64,000 nt of DNA from Amphiura filiformis. Taxonomy: Eukaryota > Echinodermata > Ophiuroidea > Amphilepidida > Amphiuridae. A program made the translations under genes and the position numbers. Of the stretch, positions 12,909 through 23,559 are shown piece after piece (position 1 is the first letter of the stretch; each line of letters opens with the position of its first letter). The DNA is taken from NCBI RefSeq assembly GCF_039555335.1, contig NC_092647.1:13809594-13873593 (forward strand), read 5' to 3'. Below the pieces are notes generated by a model. That model saw only the letters and a program-made list of their open reading frames with translations, did no database searches and was not told where the DNA came from.

Positions 12909-13019
12909 GTTATTGCGAATATTCGCAATAACATTGCGAATATTCGCAATAACATTGCGAATATTCGCAATAATTATTGCGAATATTCGCAATAATTATT
13001 GCGAATATTCGCAATAATG
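12909..13019. repeat. Palindrome block in B unit 6 (5 dyads)
   Basis: Five perfect dyads. The unit then runs into diverged 36-bp monomers at 13,380-13,640, where the monomers switch orientation (TAGTTTTATACTCAC to GTGAGTATAAAA) at about 13,400. Confidence 0.94.
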
Positions 13020-13640
13020 TATGGGTGGCCGATAACAACAAAACACGTCTAAAATTATACGCCTGATCAAGATGCAATCTTGGACGTCCAAAAATTTCGC
13101 GGCAGACATAAATCGACGAATCACAGTGTCAGAAATCTACTGTAGATAGTTTTATACTCACACTTTGCTATCTACTGTAGATTCTTTTATACTCCCACCA
13201 TGCAATCTACTGTAGCTCCTTTTATACTCACACCCCGCTATCTATAATGTTAATTGTTATACTCACACTTTCCTATCTACTGAAGTTACGTTTGAAGTAA
13301 CACCCTGGTATCTACTGAAAATTGTTTTTATACTCACACCTGATATCTACAGTAGATAGTTTTTATTCGCATCCTGCTATCTATTGTAGATAGTTTTATA
13401 CTCACTTAAGTAGAGATTAAAGTGTGAATAAAAACTTCATCAGTAGATATCAGGGTGTGAGTATGAAAGTATCTATAGTTCTATAGTAGATATCAGAGTG
13501 CGAAAATAAAAGTATCTTCAGTAGAAAGCAGGATGCGATTATAAAACTATCTGCAGTAGATAGCAGAATGTGAGTATCAAACTTCTAAAGTAGATAGTAA
13601 AGTGTGAATAAAAACTATTAACAGTAGATATACGGTTGTG

Positions 13641-13969
13641 AGTATAAAATTATCTACAACCAGATTTCGCGGTTCTCGGGTTGGGTGGTTCTCGTGACAG
13701 GACTATCTCTAATTACCCAACACCCGTTACCCATATAGGCCTACCTACCCTGACCTTTGAAACTACTATGATAATATACGTCTACTGTATGGCTTCTGTA
13801 CGTGTGCCGTATTGAAATTGGGGAAAATAGGCCTCCGATGAGATGCACCTGCACGGTTAACCACACTGTTTGCAATGTTTGCCGATGCTCGCACTCCGCC
13901 CGTCGGTACCCTGCGCTGTAGTTGAAAGCCATCATATATAATATGTGGTTTTCTCTCCTTCATGATCTG
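13641..13969. other. Spacer at the edge of the symmetry centre, no gene recognised
   Basis: Apparently unique sequence between array B and the cytosine-rich repeat, with one TAGGCCTA near 13,737. Two overlapping minus-strand ORFs of about 65 codons lie here, without codon or motif support. Confidence 0.4.
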
Positions 13970-15215
13970 CTTTATTCCTGGTTATAAGCCATCTTCCTTG
14001 TATGTGCCGCCCCATAAGCCACCTTAGGGCCTTTTATGTAGTGCCGCCCACAAGCCACCCTCCTTCTATGTTTCACGACGTAGGCCCATTACAGTAACAC
14101 AGCGTGATATACCGTTTTCCACTCCTCTTTTCTCCTGGTTAAAAACAACGTGCCGCCATTGATATGCGACTGACAAGCGTTTTCTCTCCTCCTCCCTCTA
14201 CTTTTGTCCTGGTTACAAGTCGCCCTCCTTGTATGTGCCGCCTCACAGGCCGCCCTTCTTCACCAGCTTTCACCTATATTTATAACGCCTGTTGTATTTT
14301 TCCACCGCCCCCTTTCTCTTGGTTACAAGCCAACATGTGCGGCCCTATAAATAGGTGGCTGATAAGCTTTTTTCTTCACCTCTTACTTTTTTCCTTGTTA
14401 CAAGCCGCCTTCCTTGTACATGTATGTGCCGCCCAAAAGCCCCCATACTTCTGTGTGCTGCCCCACAAGCCACCCTCCTTGTAGTGCAGGCCCATAGTTA
14501 AAACGTGTGATCTATCTTTTCCTTCCTAGTATGTGCCGCCCGTCACAAGCCGCCCTCCTTGTTATAGGTCACCCTGTAGGCATATTACGGTATAGTTATA
14601 ACGCTTGTTGTACTTTTCCATCCCCTCTTTTCTCTTGGTTATAAGTTTACCATGTGCCGCCCTTTATGGGTGACTGACACGCGTTTTTTCCCAAGCCAGC
14701 CTCCTTGTACCGCTCTTCTTGTGAGTGCACACCATGTAAATACAAGTCTCCTACACCCTGGGAGGAAAAATCAGTGTTTCAAACGAGGAATCGTGCCAAA
14801 ACGACTAAATTAAATACATTAGAAAAGGCTTAAAACCCAACTATTAGGCCCTGATTCATATTTAATCCTCATTTAGGCCTTGACTAAACTTTCAAAATGT
14901 GTTACATTTCAGAAACACCAAGCTATTCGTAAGGTGGCGTAGGCTGCATGGGCTATAGGGTGATCTAGTCGGCATTTTTCTGGGAAAAAATGCTGGACTC
15001 CATATATAATTTCTACAATGGATGTCTTCATCTGACCTTCAACTTGCAGAAAGGGTAAGTTTTGAAGAACTGAGTCGCTCTGGAGTCAGTGCACCCTTGT
15101 ATGTCGCCCCATAAGCCGCCCTCCTTGTATGTGCCACCCTGTAGGCCTAATAGTGCTCTCTCTCTCTCCTATTATTGCCTGATTACACACCACCCTACTT
15201 AAATGTGACACCAAT
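13970..15215. repeat. Degenerate pyrimidine-rich tandem repeat at the symmetry centre
   Basis: Diverged copies of a roughly 36-40-bp motif (CTCCTTGTATGTGCCGCC followed by CAAGCC) recur from 13,975 to 14,740 and again at 15,095-15,150. They are embedded in a longer 170-300-bp pattern that includes TTTTCTCTTGGTTA and GACTGACAAGCG. The 106-codon plus-strand ORF at 14,164-14,484 is low-complexity (Pro/Ser/Phe) and I read it as a repeat shadow. Bases 14,740-15,090 look unique, without a gene. Confidence 0.7.
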
Positions 15216-16185
15216 ATAGGTGATATGCGTAATTTTCTTTCTTCTTTTTCTTCAGGGTTCATACTTGATAAAATATTGGCCCATGGCCCTAGATGTATCC
15301 TATGGTAGCCGCAACCCCAGAGGTAAAAGTTCACAGGCTTTAAAAGCAAAAACGTTCGACCTATTTACACAGTGTAGTGCAAAAGATGGCAATTGGGTAG
15401 TACCTGTATTTGCAATGATAACGGATTGGAACGTACGCCAATAGTAAACACGTTCAACCTATTAACGCAGTGTAGTGCAAAAGATGGCATTTTGGTAGCT
15501 ACCCTTATTTGCAATGATAACGGATTTGAACGTACGTCAATAACAAATACGTTGAACCTATTAACGCAGTGTAGTGCAAAAGATGGCATTTTGGTAGCTA
15601 CCTGTATTTGCAATGATAACGGATTTGAACGTACGTCAATAGCAAATAGTTTGATACTCACACTTTTTGATCTACTGTAGATAGTTTTATAATTACGCCC
15701 TGCTTTCAACTGAAGATACTTTTATTCTCGCACTCTGATATCTACTATAGAACTATAGATACTATCATACTCACACCCTGATATCTACTGATGAAGTTTT
15801 TATTCAATCTCTGCTTAAGTGAGTATAAAACTATCTACAATAGATAGCAGGATGCGAATAAAAACTATCTACTGTAGATATCAGGTGTAGATACCAGAGT
15901 GTTACTACAAAAGTAACTTCAGTAGATCGGAAAGTGTGAGTATAACATTATAGATAGCGGGGTGTGAGTATAAAGGGTGCGACAGTAGATTGCATGGTGT
16001 GAGTATAAAGAATCTACAGTAGATAGCAAAGTGTGAGTATAAAACTATCTACAGTAGATTTCTGACCCCGTGATTCGTCGATTTATGTCTGCCGCGAAAT
16101 TCTTGGACGTCCAAGATGCAATCTTGGACGTACATGGTTAGGCGTATAATTTTAGGCGTGTTTTGTTACTATCGGCCACCCTACA

Positions 16186-16300
16186 TTATTGCGAATATTC
16201 GCAATAATTATTGCGAATATTCGCAATAATTATTGCGAATATTCGTATATTATTGCGAATATTCGCAATAACTTTGCGAATATTCGCAATGATTTTGCAA
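16186..16300. repeat. Palindrome block in B' (about 5 dyads)
   Basis: Two perfect dyads, one broken at GAATATTCGTATATT, then two more and a decayed one (GCAAATATTTCAA). Confidence 0.9.
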
Positions 16301-17210
16301 ATATTTCAATAGCTTTTCTCAAGATCTAAAGTAGGCTTGGGGTCCATACGTGGTATAATGATGACCCATGACCCCTAGAAATTTCTGGGGTAGCCCCGAC
16401 CCCAGAGGTTAAAGGTCATGGGCTACAGGGACCAATATGGGTAAAATTTCAAACAGCTCTAGCTCAAGAACTACAGCGCCCTCAGGGTTCATACTGGGTA
16501 AAATGTTGCCCCATGGCCCCAGATGTATCCTATGGTAGACGCAACCCCAGAGGTCAAAGTTCACAGGCTTTAAAAGGCAAAAAACGTTCGACCTATTTAC
16601 ACAGTGTAGTGCAAAAGGTGGCATTTGGCTAGCTACCTGTATGTGCAATGATAACGGATTGGAACGTACGTCATTAGTAAATAGAGAGGTTGCGATTTCC
16701 AAACATAGACATCGGACGTACTTTGATCTATTCAAAACCACTCTCTTGTATCGAAGCGAGGTCACGTATTTAGCTATTTTAGAAGATATTCCACGTGCGA
16801 AATCGACGTAGATACATCGTTGAAAATGCACAAAATTTGTCCATTTCACAATATGTTCAAGACAGTCAAGGATAATGAACATACGAAGGAAAGTCTATTT
16901 ATTATTATGATCCTTTTTGTTTGTAACAAATCATTATAATAAAGGTACAGCGATGTGTTAAAAATGGACTAAATTTAAACGCAATATTCATACGCAGAGA
17001 TTGTCTATTGACATGTGTGTGATACTTTGCGTATAAAAAATTACCTTGCGATTTGACATTTTGGACTCAACGTAGCATTAAAACGTACGTTCCACCATGG
17101 TTCCACGTGGAAATAGGCTGATTTTACCTCGAGTCTAGGTAAAGGAAACGTAGAGAACGAGTCTTTCTCTACGAATGTTATAGTCAAAATATCATGTGTT
17201 TTTGTACAGC

Positions 17211-17400
17211 TGAGGGGTGGTGCAATAACTTTGTGTATCCCTGAGGTGGTGAAGTATTATAGGGGTGGGGTGGTCAAAGATTGGTTGGCAGGTCAAAGGG
17301 GGAGGGCAAGCATTTTTTTTTGCAGGTCGAAAGTTGGGTGGGGGAGGGCAAGGAAAGTTTGGCTCAGATATTTTAGGAACATTAGGAACACGTTCAAATA
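17211..17400 (+). mobile_element. Truncated copy of the Harbinger-like MITE
   Basis: Starts GAGGGGTGGTGCAATAA and continues with AGGTCAAAGG/GGCAAGCATTTTT phrases, the same order as the full element at 27,612-28,095. The right half is missing and a TTTA microsatellite follows. Confidence 0.65.
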
Positions 17401-17417
17401 TGCACAATTCCTGATCG

Positions 17418-17418
17418 G

Positions 17419-17501
<83 letters not shown>

Positions 17502-17530
17502 TCTGTTTATTTATTTATTTATTTATTTAC
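17418..17530. repeat. (TTTA)n microsatellite
   Basis: About 28 TTTA units with one CTG interruption. The adjoining AAATTCAAAGTATAGACC (17,536) recurs at 44,374 beside another TTTA tract, so the microsatellite travels with a dispersed repeat. Confidence 0.97.
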
Positions 17531-18465
17531 ACACAAATTCAAAGTATAGACCGCTGGCAAGGCAACGGTTCGCTCGCACCTATAAGATTAGTATTTTTGA
17601 AAAGAGCTGTATTGTATTCAATCTATGTTTGCAGACATACGCAGGTGATTAGTGCAATCTGCTTGTGTTGGCATGGTTGGGCGATCTATTCAAACATTGT
17701 ATTCATCTATTGCGATTATTACGTCACTTCTTAACTTATAGAGGCCCTGCATTCTTTTATTGATTGGCTCCAAACAAAGGATTTGAACCGGTGTCCTTCA
17801 CCGTAGTTATGGCGGAGTACAGTTCAACAAAAGCATGATTGCAATCTACCACGACATTTCGGCTCACACACATAAGAAATGCACTACGATAAAATAGGTT
17901 GATGAAAACAGTGCAACAGAGCATTAATGCCCAAAATTGAAAAGCTGTATAATTTATAAACAATATACACTACACATAAAAAATACTACTACAAGGGATT
18001 TTCAACATATAAGAATCCAAACAATCAAGTACCAACATGCACAGTTTTGTCCTTATATCACTTTTGGGTTTATAACAAAATGTTTTCAAGCCTCTATCGT
18101 GATTGGCAGCTGCATAAGACATCTCTTTGACAGCTGATAATGCCCATCTATTCACCAAGTGGCTATTAACTGATGAGTACTGTCATTATTCTAATATGAA
18201 ATCATTGTTTTTCAACAAAGGCGAGGGACTCGTCTGTCGATATGCTCAAACAAACCGCTACACTGTTCAATGGCTTTCTTGTACTATATGAAATATGGTG
18301 GGCGATTTGAAATGCACACTGCAGGGCAAAGAACAATGGAAATTGTCATAATTCGCGCGCATACTGCCGGGCAATGACGTCACATGTCAAGTGGTCTATA
18401 CCCGATCAATGTTGGAGTTGCCTATAGCCTATATGTTTAAAATTCAATATGGCTACCGAACTGTC

Positions 18466-18548
18466 ATGTGGTCCAGTGGATTAGTGCGCTGGACTTCTGT
18501 ATTCTGTATGTAGCAGCGGCGTGGGTTCGAGGCCCACCTGTGCCGAAC
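18466..18548 (+). mobile_element. tRNA-derived SINE head (tRNA-like, not a functional tRNA)
   Basis: GTGGTCCAGTGGATTAGTGC resembles a tRNA D-arm with an A box, and GGTTCGAGGCC at 18,524-18,534 is a good RNA polymerase III B box at the usual spacing. The acceptor stem does not pair well and no CCA-proximal symmetry is seen, so I read this as the 5' part of a tRNA-derived SINE. It lies within the nested 2.15-kb element. Confidence 0.55.
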
Positions 18549-19139
18549 TGAAATTCCATTTTTTTTAAATTTAATATTAGGGAAATGAGACTGGGCGAAT
18601 TTATGTATGACGTAGAGAGGATTAAGATCCCTTTATTGATCCCTGACCCCACCGACTACCCCGGGCTGATTTCATGCAAAACAAATCACCAGATGACTGA
18701 CTATAGGACATAGCGCCACAACACGAGCGTTGGTAAAGTATGTGGCCTCACTGCAATACATAGCTACGTAAAAACGTACGTGTTAACGTACGTAAAAACG
18801 TACGTCCTACGTCTACGTTTGGAAAATCGCAATCTCTCTAATACGTTCGACCTATGAACGCAGTGTCGGGCGCAGTGTAGTGCAAAAGATGGTATTTTGG
18901 TAGCTACCTGTATTTGCAATGATAACGGATTGGAACGTACGTCAATAGCAAATACGTCTGACCTATTAACACAGTGCAGTGCAAAAGATGGCATTTTGGT
19001 AGCTACCTTTATTTGCAATGATAACGGATTGGAACGTACGTCAAGAGCAAATACGTTAGACCTATTGACACAGTGTAGTACTGGTAGCTATCTATATTAG
19101 CAAAGATAAAGGCTTAGAACGTACGTCTTGATATAAAAC

Positions 19140-19290
19140 TTATATAAAATTCCCTTAAAAGGGGAATGTGTACGCATTTTGCTTTTCTTTCTTGGCGTCC
19201 AATTGGGCGCTTTTTTATTTGAGGTGCTATGACCTTGAGATATAAGAAATGAAAGCTTATAACAAGGGCTTCCACATCGTGGTAATCAAG
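19140..19290. repeat. Mirror boundary plus one inverted 108-bp copy
   Basis: AAATTCCCTTAAAAGGGGAA at about 19,147 mirrors 6,644-6,665. It is followed by the reverse complement of one 108-bp unit (CAATTGGGCGC near 19,200, AACAAGGGCTTCCACATCG near 19,260). The order B', boundary, 108-bp unit, A' is the mirror of the left arm. Confidence 0.82.
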
Positions 19291-20415
19291 TTTTTGTTTG
19301 AAGGCAGGGCAAGGGGGGGGGGAGATAACGGATATTATATTCGTGTTTGCCTAAACACAACAGTGCTTTCTCGTTATCTTTCTTTTTGTCTTTCACATCC
19401 TGCTATCTGATGTAGATAAATTTATAGTTATTACTTTTTATACTTCACCCTGATATCTACTGTAGATTATTTTTATTAACATCCTGCTATCTGATTTACT
19501 CAGACCACACTATCTATAATTTTATACTCTCACTTTGCTATCTACTGAAGACATTTTTGTAGTTACACCCTGGTATCTACTGAAAATGGTTTTCATACTC
19601 ACACCCTGATATCTGCTGTTGATAGTCTTTATTCACTCTTTACTATCTACTTTGGAAGTTTTACTCTCACAAGCCTGCTATCTACTGGAGATAGTTTATA
19701 CTCACACTTTGCTATCTACTGTAGATAATTGTATTATCATACACTGATATCTACTGAAGATAGCCTAATTTAATCTCACACTCTGATATCTAGGCCTACT
19801 ATAGATACTTTCATACGGTTGATAGTTTTATTCAAACTTCGCTTATACTCACAGCCTGCTATCTACTGAAGATACTTTTATTTTCAAACTCTAATATCTA
19901 CTATAAATACTCACACCCCGATTTTTACTTGTTGGTAGTTTTTATTCGCCCTTTGAAATCTACTTTAGAACGTTTTGTACTCATACCCTGCTATCTACTC
20001 TACATATTTTTATACGCACGCTTTGCTGTCTACTGTAGATATATTTACACTAACACCTTGTCATCTACTTAAGATTCTTTTATATACGCACACCCTGCCA
20101 TGCATCTACTTAAGCTCGTTTTACACTCATACCCTGCTATCTTCTGAATATACTTTTATACTCACACTTTGCTATCTACTCTAGATAATTTTATAATCGC
20201 ACCCTCATATCTACTGAAGATACTTTTATTCCCACACACTGATATCTGCTATATATAGGCCTACTATCATACTCATAACCTGATATCTACTGTTGATAGT
20301 TTTATTCACACTTTGCTATCTACTTTAGAAAGGTTTTTACTCACACACTATCTACTGTATATAGTTTTATGTTCACACTTTTGCACCAGCTATCTACTGT
20401 CGATAGTTTTATACT

Positions 20416-20616
20416 CAATAATTATTGCGAATATTCGCAAGGTTATTGCGAATATTCGCAATAACATTGCGAATATTCGCAATAACATTGCGAATATTCG
20501 CAATAATTATTGCGAATATTCGCAATAATATTGCGAATATTCGCAATAATATTGCGAATATTCGCAATAATTATTGCGAATATTCGCAATAATTATTGCG
20601 AATAATTCGCAATAAT
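20416..20616. repeat. Palindrome block in A' unit 1 (about 9 dyads)
   Basis: TTGCGAATATTCGCAA dyads with linkers TAACA, TAATA and TAATTA; the last reads GCGAATAATTCGC. Confidence 0.93.
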
Positions 20617-21530
20617 CACACCACCAGTTTGATTATGTAGGCCTACTTATTAATGCAATCGGTGTTTCATGCTTCGGCGTCACGGTTCTATAACTTTATA
20701 GATAGTTTGATACTCACACTTTATTACCTACTGAAGATAGTTTTATACTTGCATGTTGCAATCTACTGAAGATACTTTTATTCTCATACCCTGATATCTA
20801 CTCTAGATATGTCATCTACATCAGATTCTTTAATACGCATACCCTGTCATCTACTTTAGCTCGTTTTACACTCATACCCTGCTATCTACTGAAGATACAT
20901 TTATACTCAAACTTTGCTATCTACTCTAGATAGTTTTATAATTACGCCCTCTAATCTACTGAAGATACTTTAATACTCACAAGCAACTACTGAAGATACT
21001 TTTATTCTCAAACTCTAATATCTACTATAAATACTCACACCCCGATTTTTACTTGTTGGGAGTTTTATTCACCCTTTGAAATCTACTTTAGAACGTTTTG
21101 TACTCACACCCTGCTATCTACTCTACATATTTTTATACTCATGCTTTGCTGTCTACTGTAGATATATTTACACAGACACCTTGTCATCTACTTAAGATTC
21201 TTTTATACGCACACCCTGCCATCTACTTTAGCTCGTTTTACACTCATACCCTGCTATCTTCTGAATATACTTTTATACTCACACTTTGCTATCTACTCTA
21301 GATAGTTTTATAATCACACCTACTATCTACTGAAGATACTTTTATTCCCACACACTGATATCTGCTATATATAGGCCTACTGTCATACTTATAACCTGAT
21401 ATCTACTGTTGATAGTTTTATTCATACTTTGCTATCTACTTTAGAAAGGTTTTTACTCACACACTATCTACTCTAGATAGTGGTATGTTCACACTTTGCA
21501 CCAGCTATCTACTGTCGATAGTTTTATACT

Positions 21531-21865
21531 TATTCGCAATAATTATTGCGAATATTCGCAATAACATTGCGAATATTCGCAATAATTATTGCGAATATTC
21601 GCAATAATATTTCGAATATTCGCAATAATATTGCGAATATTCGCAATAATTATTGCGAATATTCGCAATAATTATTGCGAATATTCGCAATAATATTGCG
21701 AATATTCGCAATAACATTGCGAATATTCGCAATAACATTGCGAATATTCGCAATAATTATTGCGAATATTCGCAATAATATTGCGAATATTCGCAATAAT
21801 ATTGCGAATATTCGCAATAATTATTGCGAATATTCGCAATAATTATTGCGAATATTCGCAATAAT
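21531..21865. repeat. Palindrome block in A' unit 2 (about 15 dyads)
   Basis: The longest block in A'. The linker order over 21,555-21,690 is largely repeated at 21,700-21,850, indicating an internal duplication of about six dyads. Confidence 0.93.
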
Positions 21866-22780
21866 CACACCACCAGTTTGATTATGTAGGCCTACTTATT
21901 AATGCAATCGGTGTTTCATGCTTCGGCGTCACGGTTCTATAACTTTATAGATAGTTTGATACTCACACTTTATTACCTACTGAAGATAGTTTTATACTTG
22001 CATGTTGCAATCTACTGAAGATACTTTTATTCTCAAACCCTGATATCTACTCTAGATATGTCATCTACATCAGATTCTTTAATACGCATACCCTGTCATC
22101 TACTTTAGCTCGTTTTACACTCATACCCTGCTATCTACTGAAGATACATTTATACTCAAACTTTGCTATCTACTCTAGATAGTTTTATAATTACGCCCTC
22201 TAATCTACTGAAGATACTTTTATACTCACAGCCAACTACTGAAGATACTTTTATTCTCAAACTCTAATATCTACTATAAATACTCACACCCCGATTTTTA
22301 CTTGTTGGGAGTTTTATTCACCCTTTGAAATCTACTTTAGAACGTTTTGTACTCACACCCTGCTATCTACTCTACATATTTTTATACTCATGCTTTGCTG
22401 TCTACTGTAGATATATTTACACAGACACCTTGTCATCTACTTAAGATTCTTTTATACGCACACCCTGCCATCTACTTTAGCTCGTTTTACTCTCATACCC
22501 TGCTATCTTCTGAATATACTTTTATACTCACACTTTGCTATCTACTCTAGATAGTTTTATAATCACACCTACTATCTACTGAAGATACTTTTATTCCCAC
22601 ACACTGATATCTGCTATATATAGGCCTACTGTCATACTTATAACCTGATATCTACTGTTGATAGTTTTATTCATACTTTGCTATCTACTTTAGAAAGGTT
22701 TTACTCACACACTATCTACTCTAGATAGTGGTATGTTCACACTTTGCACCAGCTATCTACTGTCGATAGTTTTATACTCA

Positions 22781-23020
22781 ATAATTATTGCGAATATTCG
22801 CAATAATATTGCGAATATTCGCAATAATATTGCGAATATTCGCAATAACATTGCGAATATTCGCAATAACATTGCGAATATTCGCAATAATTATTGCGAA
22901 TATTCGCAATAATATTGCGAATATTCGCAATAATATTGCGAATATTCGCAATAATTATGCGAATATTCGCAATAATTATTGCGAATATTCGCAATAATTA
23001 TTGCGAATATTCGCAATAAT
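22781..23020. repeat. Palindrome block in A' unit 3 (about 11 dyads)
   Basis: Same dyads and linkers, ending at the CACACCACCAG anchor. Confidence 0.93.
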
Positions 23021-23043
23021 CACACCACCAGTTTGATTATGTT

Positions 23044-23176
23044 TTGAATATTCGCAATGTTATTGCGAATATTCGCAATAATTATTGCGAATATTCGCAA
23101 TGTTATTGCGAATATTCGCAATGTTATAACATTGCGAATATTCGCAATAATTATTGCGAATATTCGCAATAATATT
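23044..23176. repeat. Detached palindrome fragment beyond the array end
   Basis: Six dyads with mixed linkers (TGTTA, TAATTA), joined directly to the broken anchor at 23,043. GTTATAACATTGCG near 23,125 is a junction where the linker orientation flips. The fragment ends in a poly-T run at 23,182. Confidence 0.88.
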
Positions 23177-23401
23177 TCTAATTTTTTTTTTTTTTTTGGC
23201 ACTAATATGCTTCCGTAGAAATCGATTGATTTTGACTGACATTTTTTTTCTTCAAAATAATGTTTGTGCAAAATGTTAAAATTTGTTTCAGATTTTAAGC
23301 TTTCGCTGATTTTTTATGTTTTAGCCTCTTCAAAAAAAAAAGCACCAAAAACAAGGACATGTATTTTGTAACCAGGAAAATTGACCAGAAAAATTTATAC
23401 G

Positions 23402-23552
23402 AAAAGAAGGGAGGAAGGAAGAAGGAAGGAAGGAAGAAAAGTCAAGATCGGAAGGCCGAAGGAAGAAGGAAGGAAGGAAGGAAGGGAGGGAGGAAGGAAG
23501 AAGGAATGAAGGAAGGAGGGAGGGAGGGAGGAAGCAAGGAAGGAAATAAATG
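23402..23552. repeat. Polypurine (GGAA/GGGA) tract
   Basis: About 150 bases almost entirely A/G on the plus strand, built from GGAAGGAAGG and GGGAGGGAGG units. Such mirror-type purine tracts can form triplex DNA. The ORFs on both strands are low-complexity. Confidence 0.95.
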
Positions 23553-23559
23553 CATTTAT

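Larger units (their letters stand above)
6700..13640. repeat. Satellite array B: higher-order tandem repeat, unit about 1.19 kb
   Basis: Six units, in direct orientation. The anchor AGGATACATC occurs at 6,831, 8,022, 9,210, 10,335, 11,504 and 12,691 (periods 1,191, 1,188, 1,125, 1,169, 1,187). Each unit has, in order: about 300 bp with two DR1-like sites; a block of TTGCGAATATTCGCAA dyads; a segment containing GGACGTCC; about 380 bp of 35-36-bp monomers built on CTATCTACTGTAGATAG; and three diverged copies of a roughly 100-bp subrepeat containing GACGTACGTTC. Units are nearly identical apart from dyad number, which suggests recent homogenisation. The 140-aa ORFs that recur once per unit are repeat shadows. 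Confidence 0.94.
16683..18837. mobile_element. 2.15-kb terminal-inverted-repeat element nested in B'
   Basis: The left end GAGAGGTTGCGATTTCCAAA (16,683) matches the reverse complement of the right end TTTGGAAAATCGCAATCTCT, with similarity reaching about 38 bp inward to GGACGTAC. The left flank ends AGTAAATA and the right resumes TAATACGTTC. Joined with a 5-bp overlap (AAATA/TAATA) they restore the B' subrepeat, so this is an insertion. Inside are a truncated Harbinger-like MITE, a TTTA microsatellite and a tRNA-like SINE head. No transposase ORF was found, so it is non-autonomous. Superfamily uncertain. Confidence 0.75.
15225..19135. repeat. Array B': inverted partial copy of array B, split by a nested element
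   Basis: Reverse complement of B material. Ordered pieces are the GGATACATC segment (15,290), three roughly 100-bp subrepeats (15,340-15,650), 36-bp monomers (15,650-16,065), GGACGTCC segment (16,105), dyad block (16,186-16,300), GACCCCAGAGG segment (16,370-16,570) and subrepeats (16,575-16,682). The subrepeats resume at 18,838-19,135 after the nested element. The units are more diverged than in B. Confidence 0.88.
19388..23043. repeat. Array A': inverted copy of array A
   Basis: Reverse complement of A. The anchor CACACCACCAGTTTGATTAT occurs at 20,617, 21,866 and 23,021 (spacing 1,249 and 1,155 bp). It contains the same 36-bp monomers, now reading CTATCTACTGTAGATAGTTT, and the same dyad blocks. 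The first 600 bp (19,388-20,000) are more diverged, as expected at an array edge. The last unit is cut off at 23,043 within the anchor. Confidence 0.93.

Noticed and set aside
14164..14484. Proline/serine-rich 106-codon protein
   Set aside because: It is the translation of a degenerate pyrimidine-rich tandem repeat and has no signal or domain.
18466..18548. Functional tRNA gene
   Set aside because: A- and B-box-like sequences are present, but the acceptor stem does not pair and no proper anticodon arm could be drawn. A SINE head is more likely.
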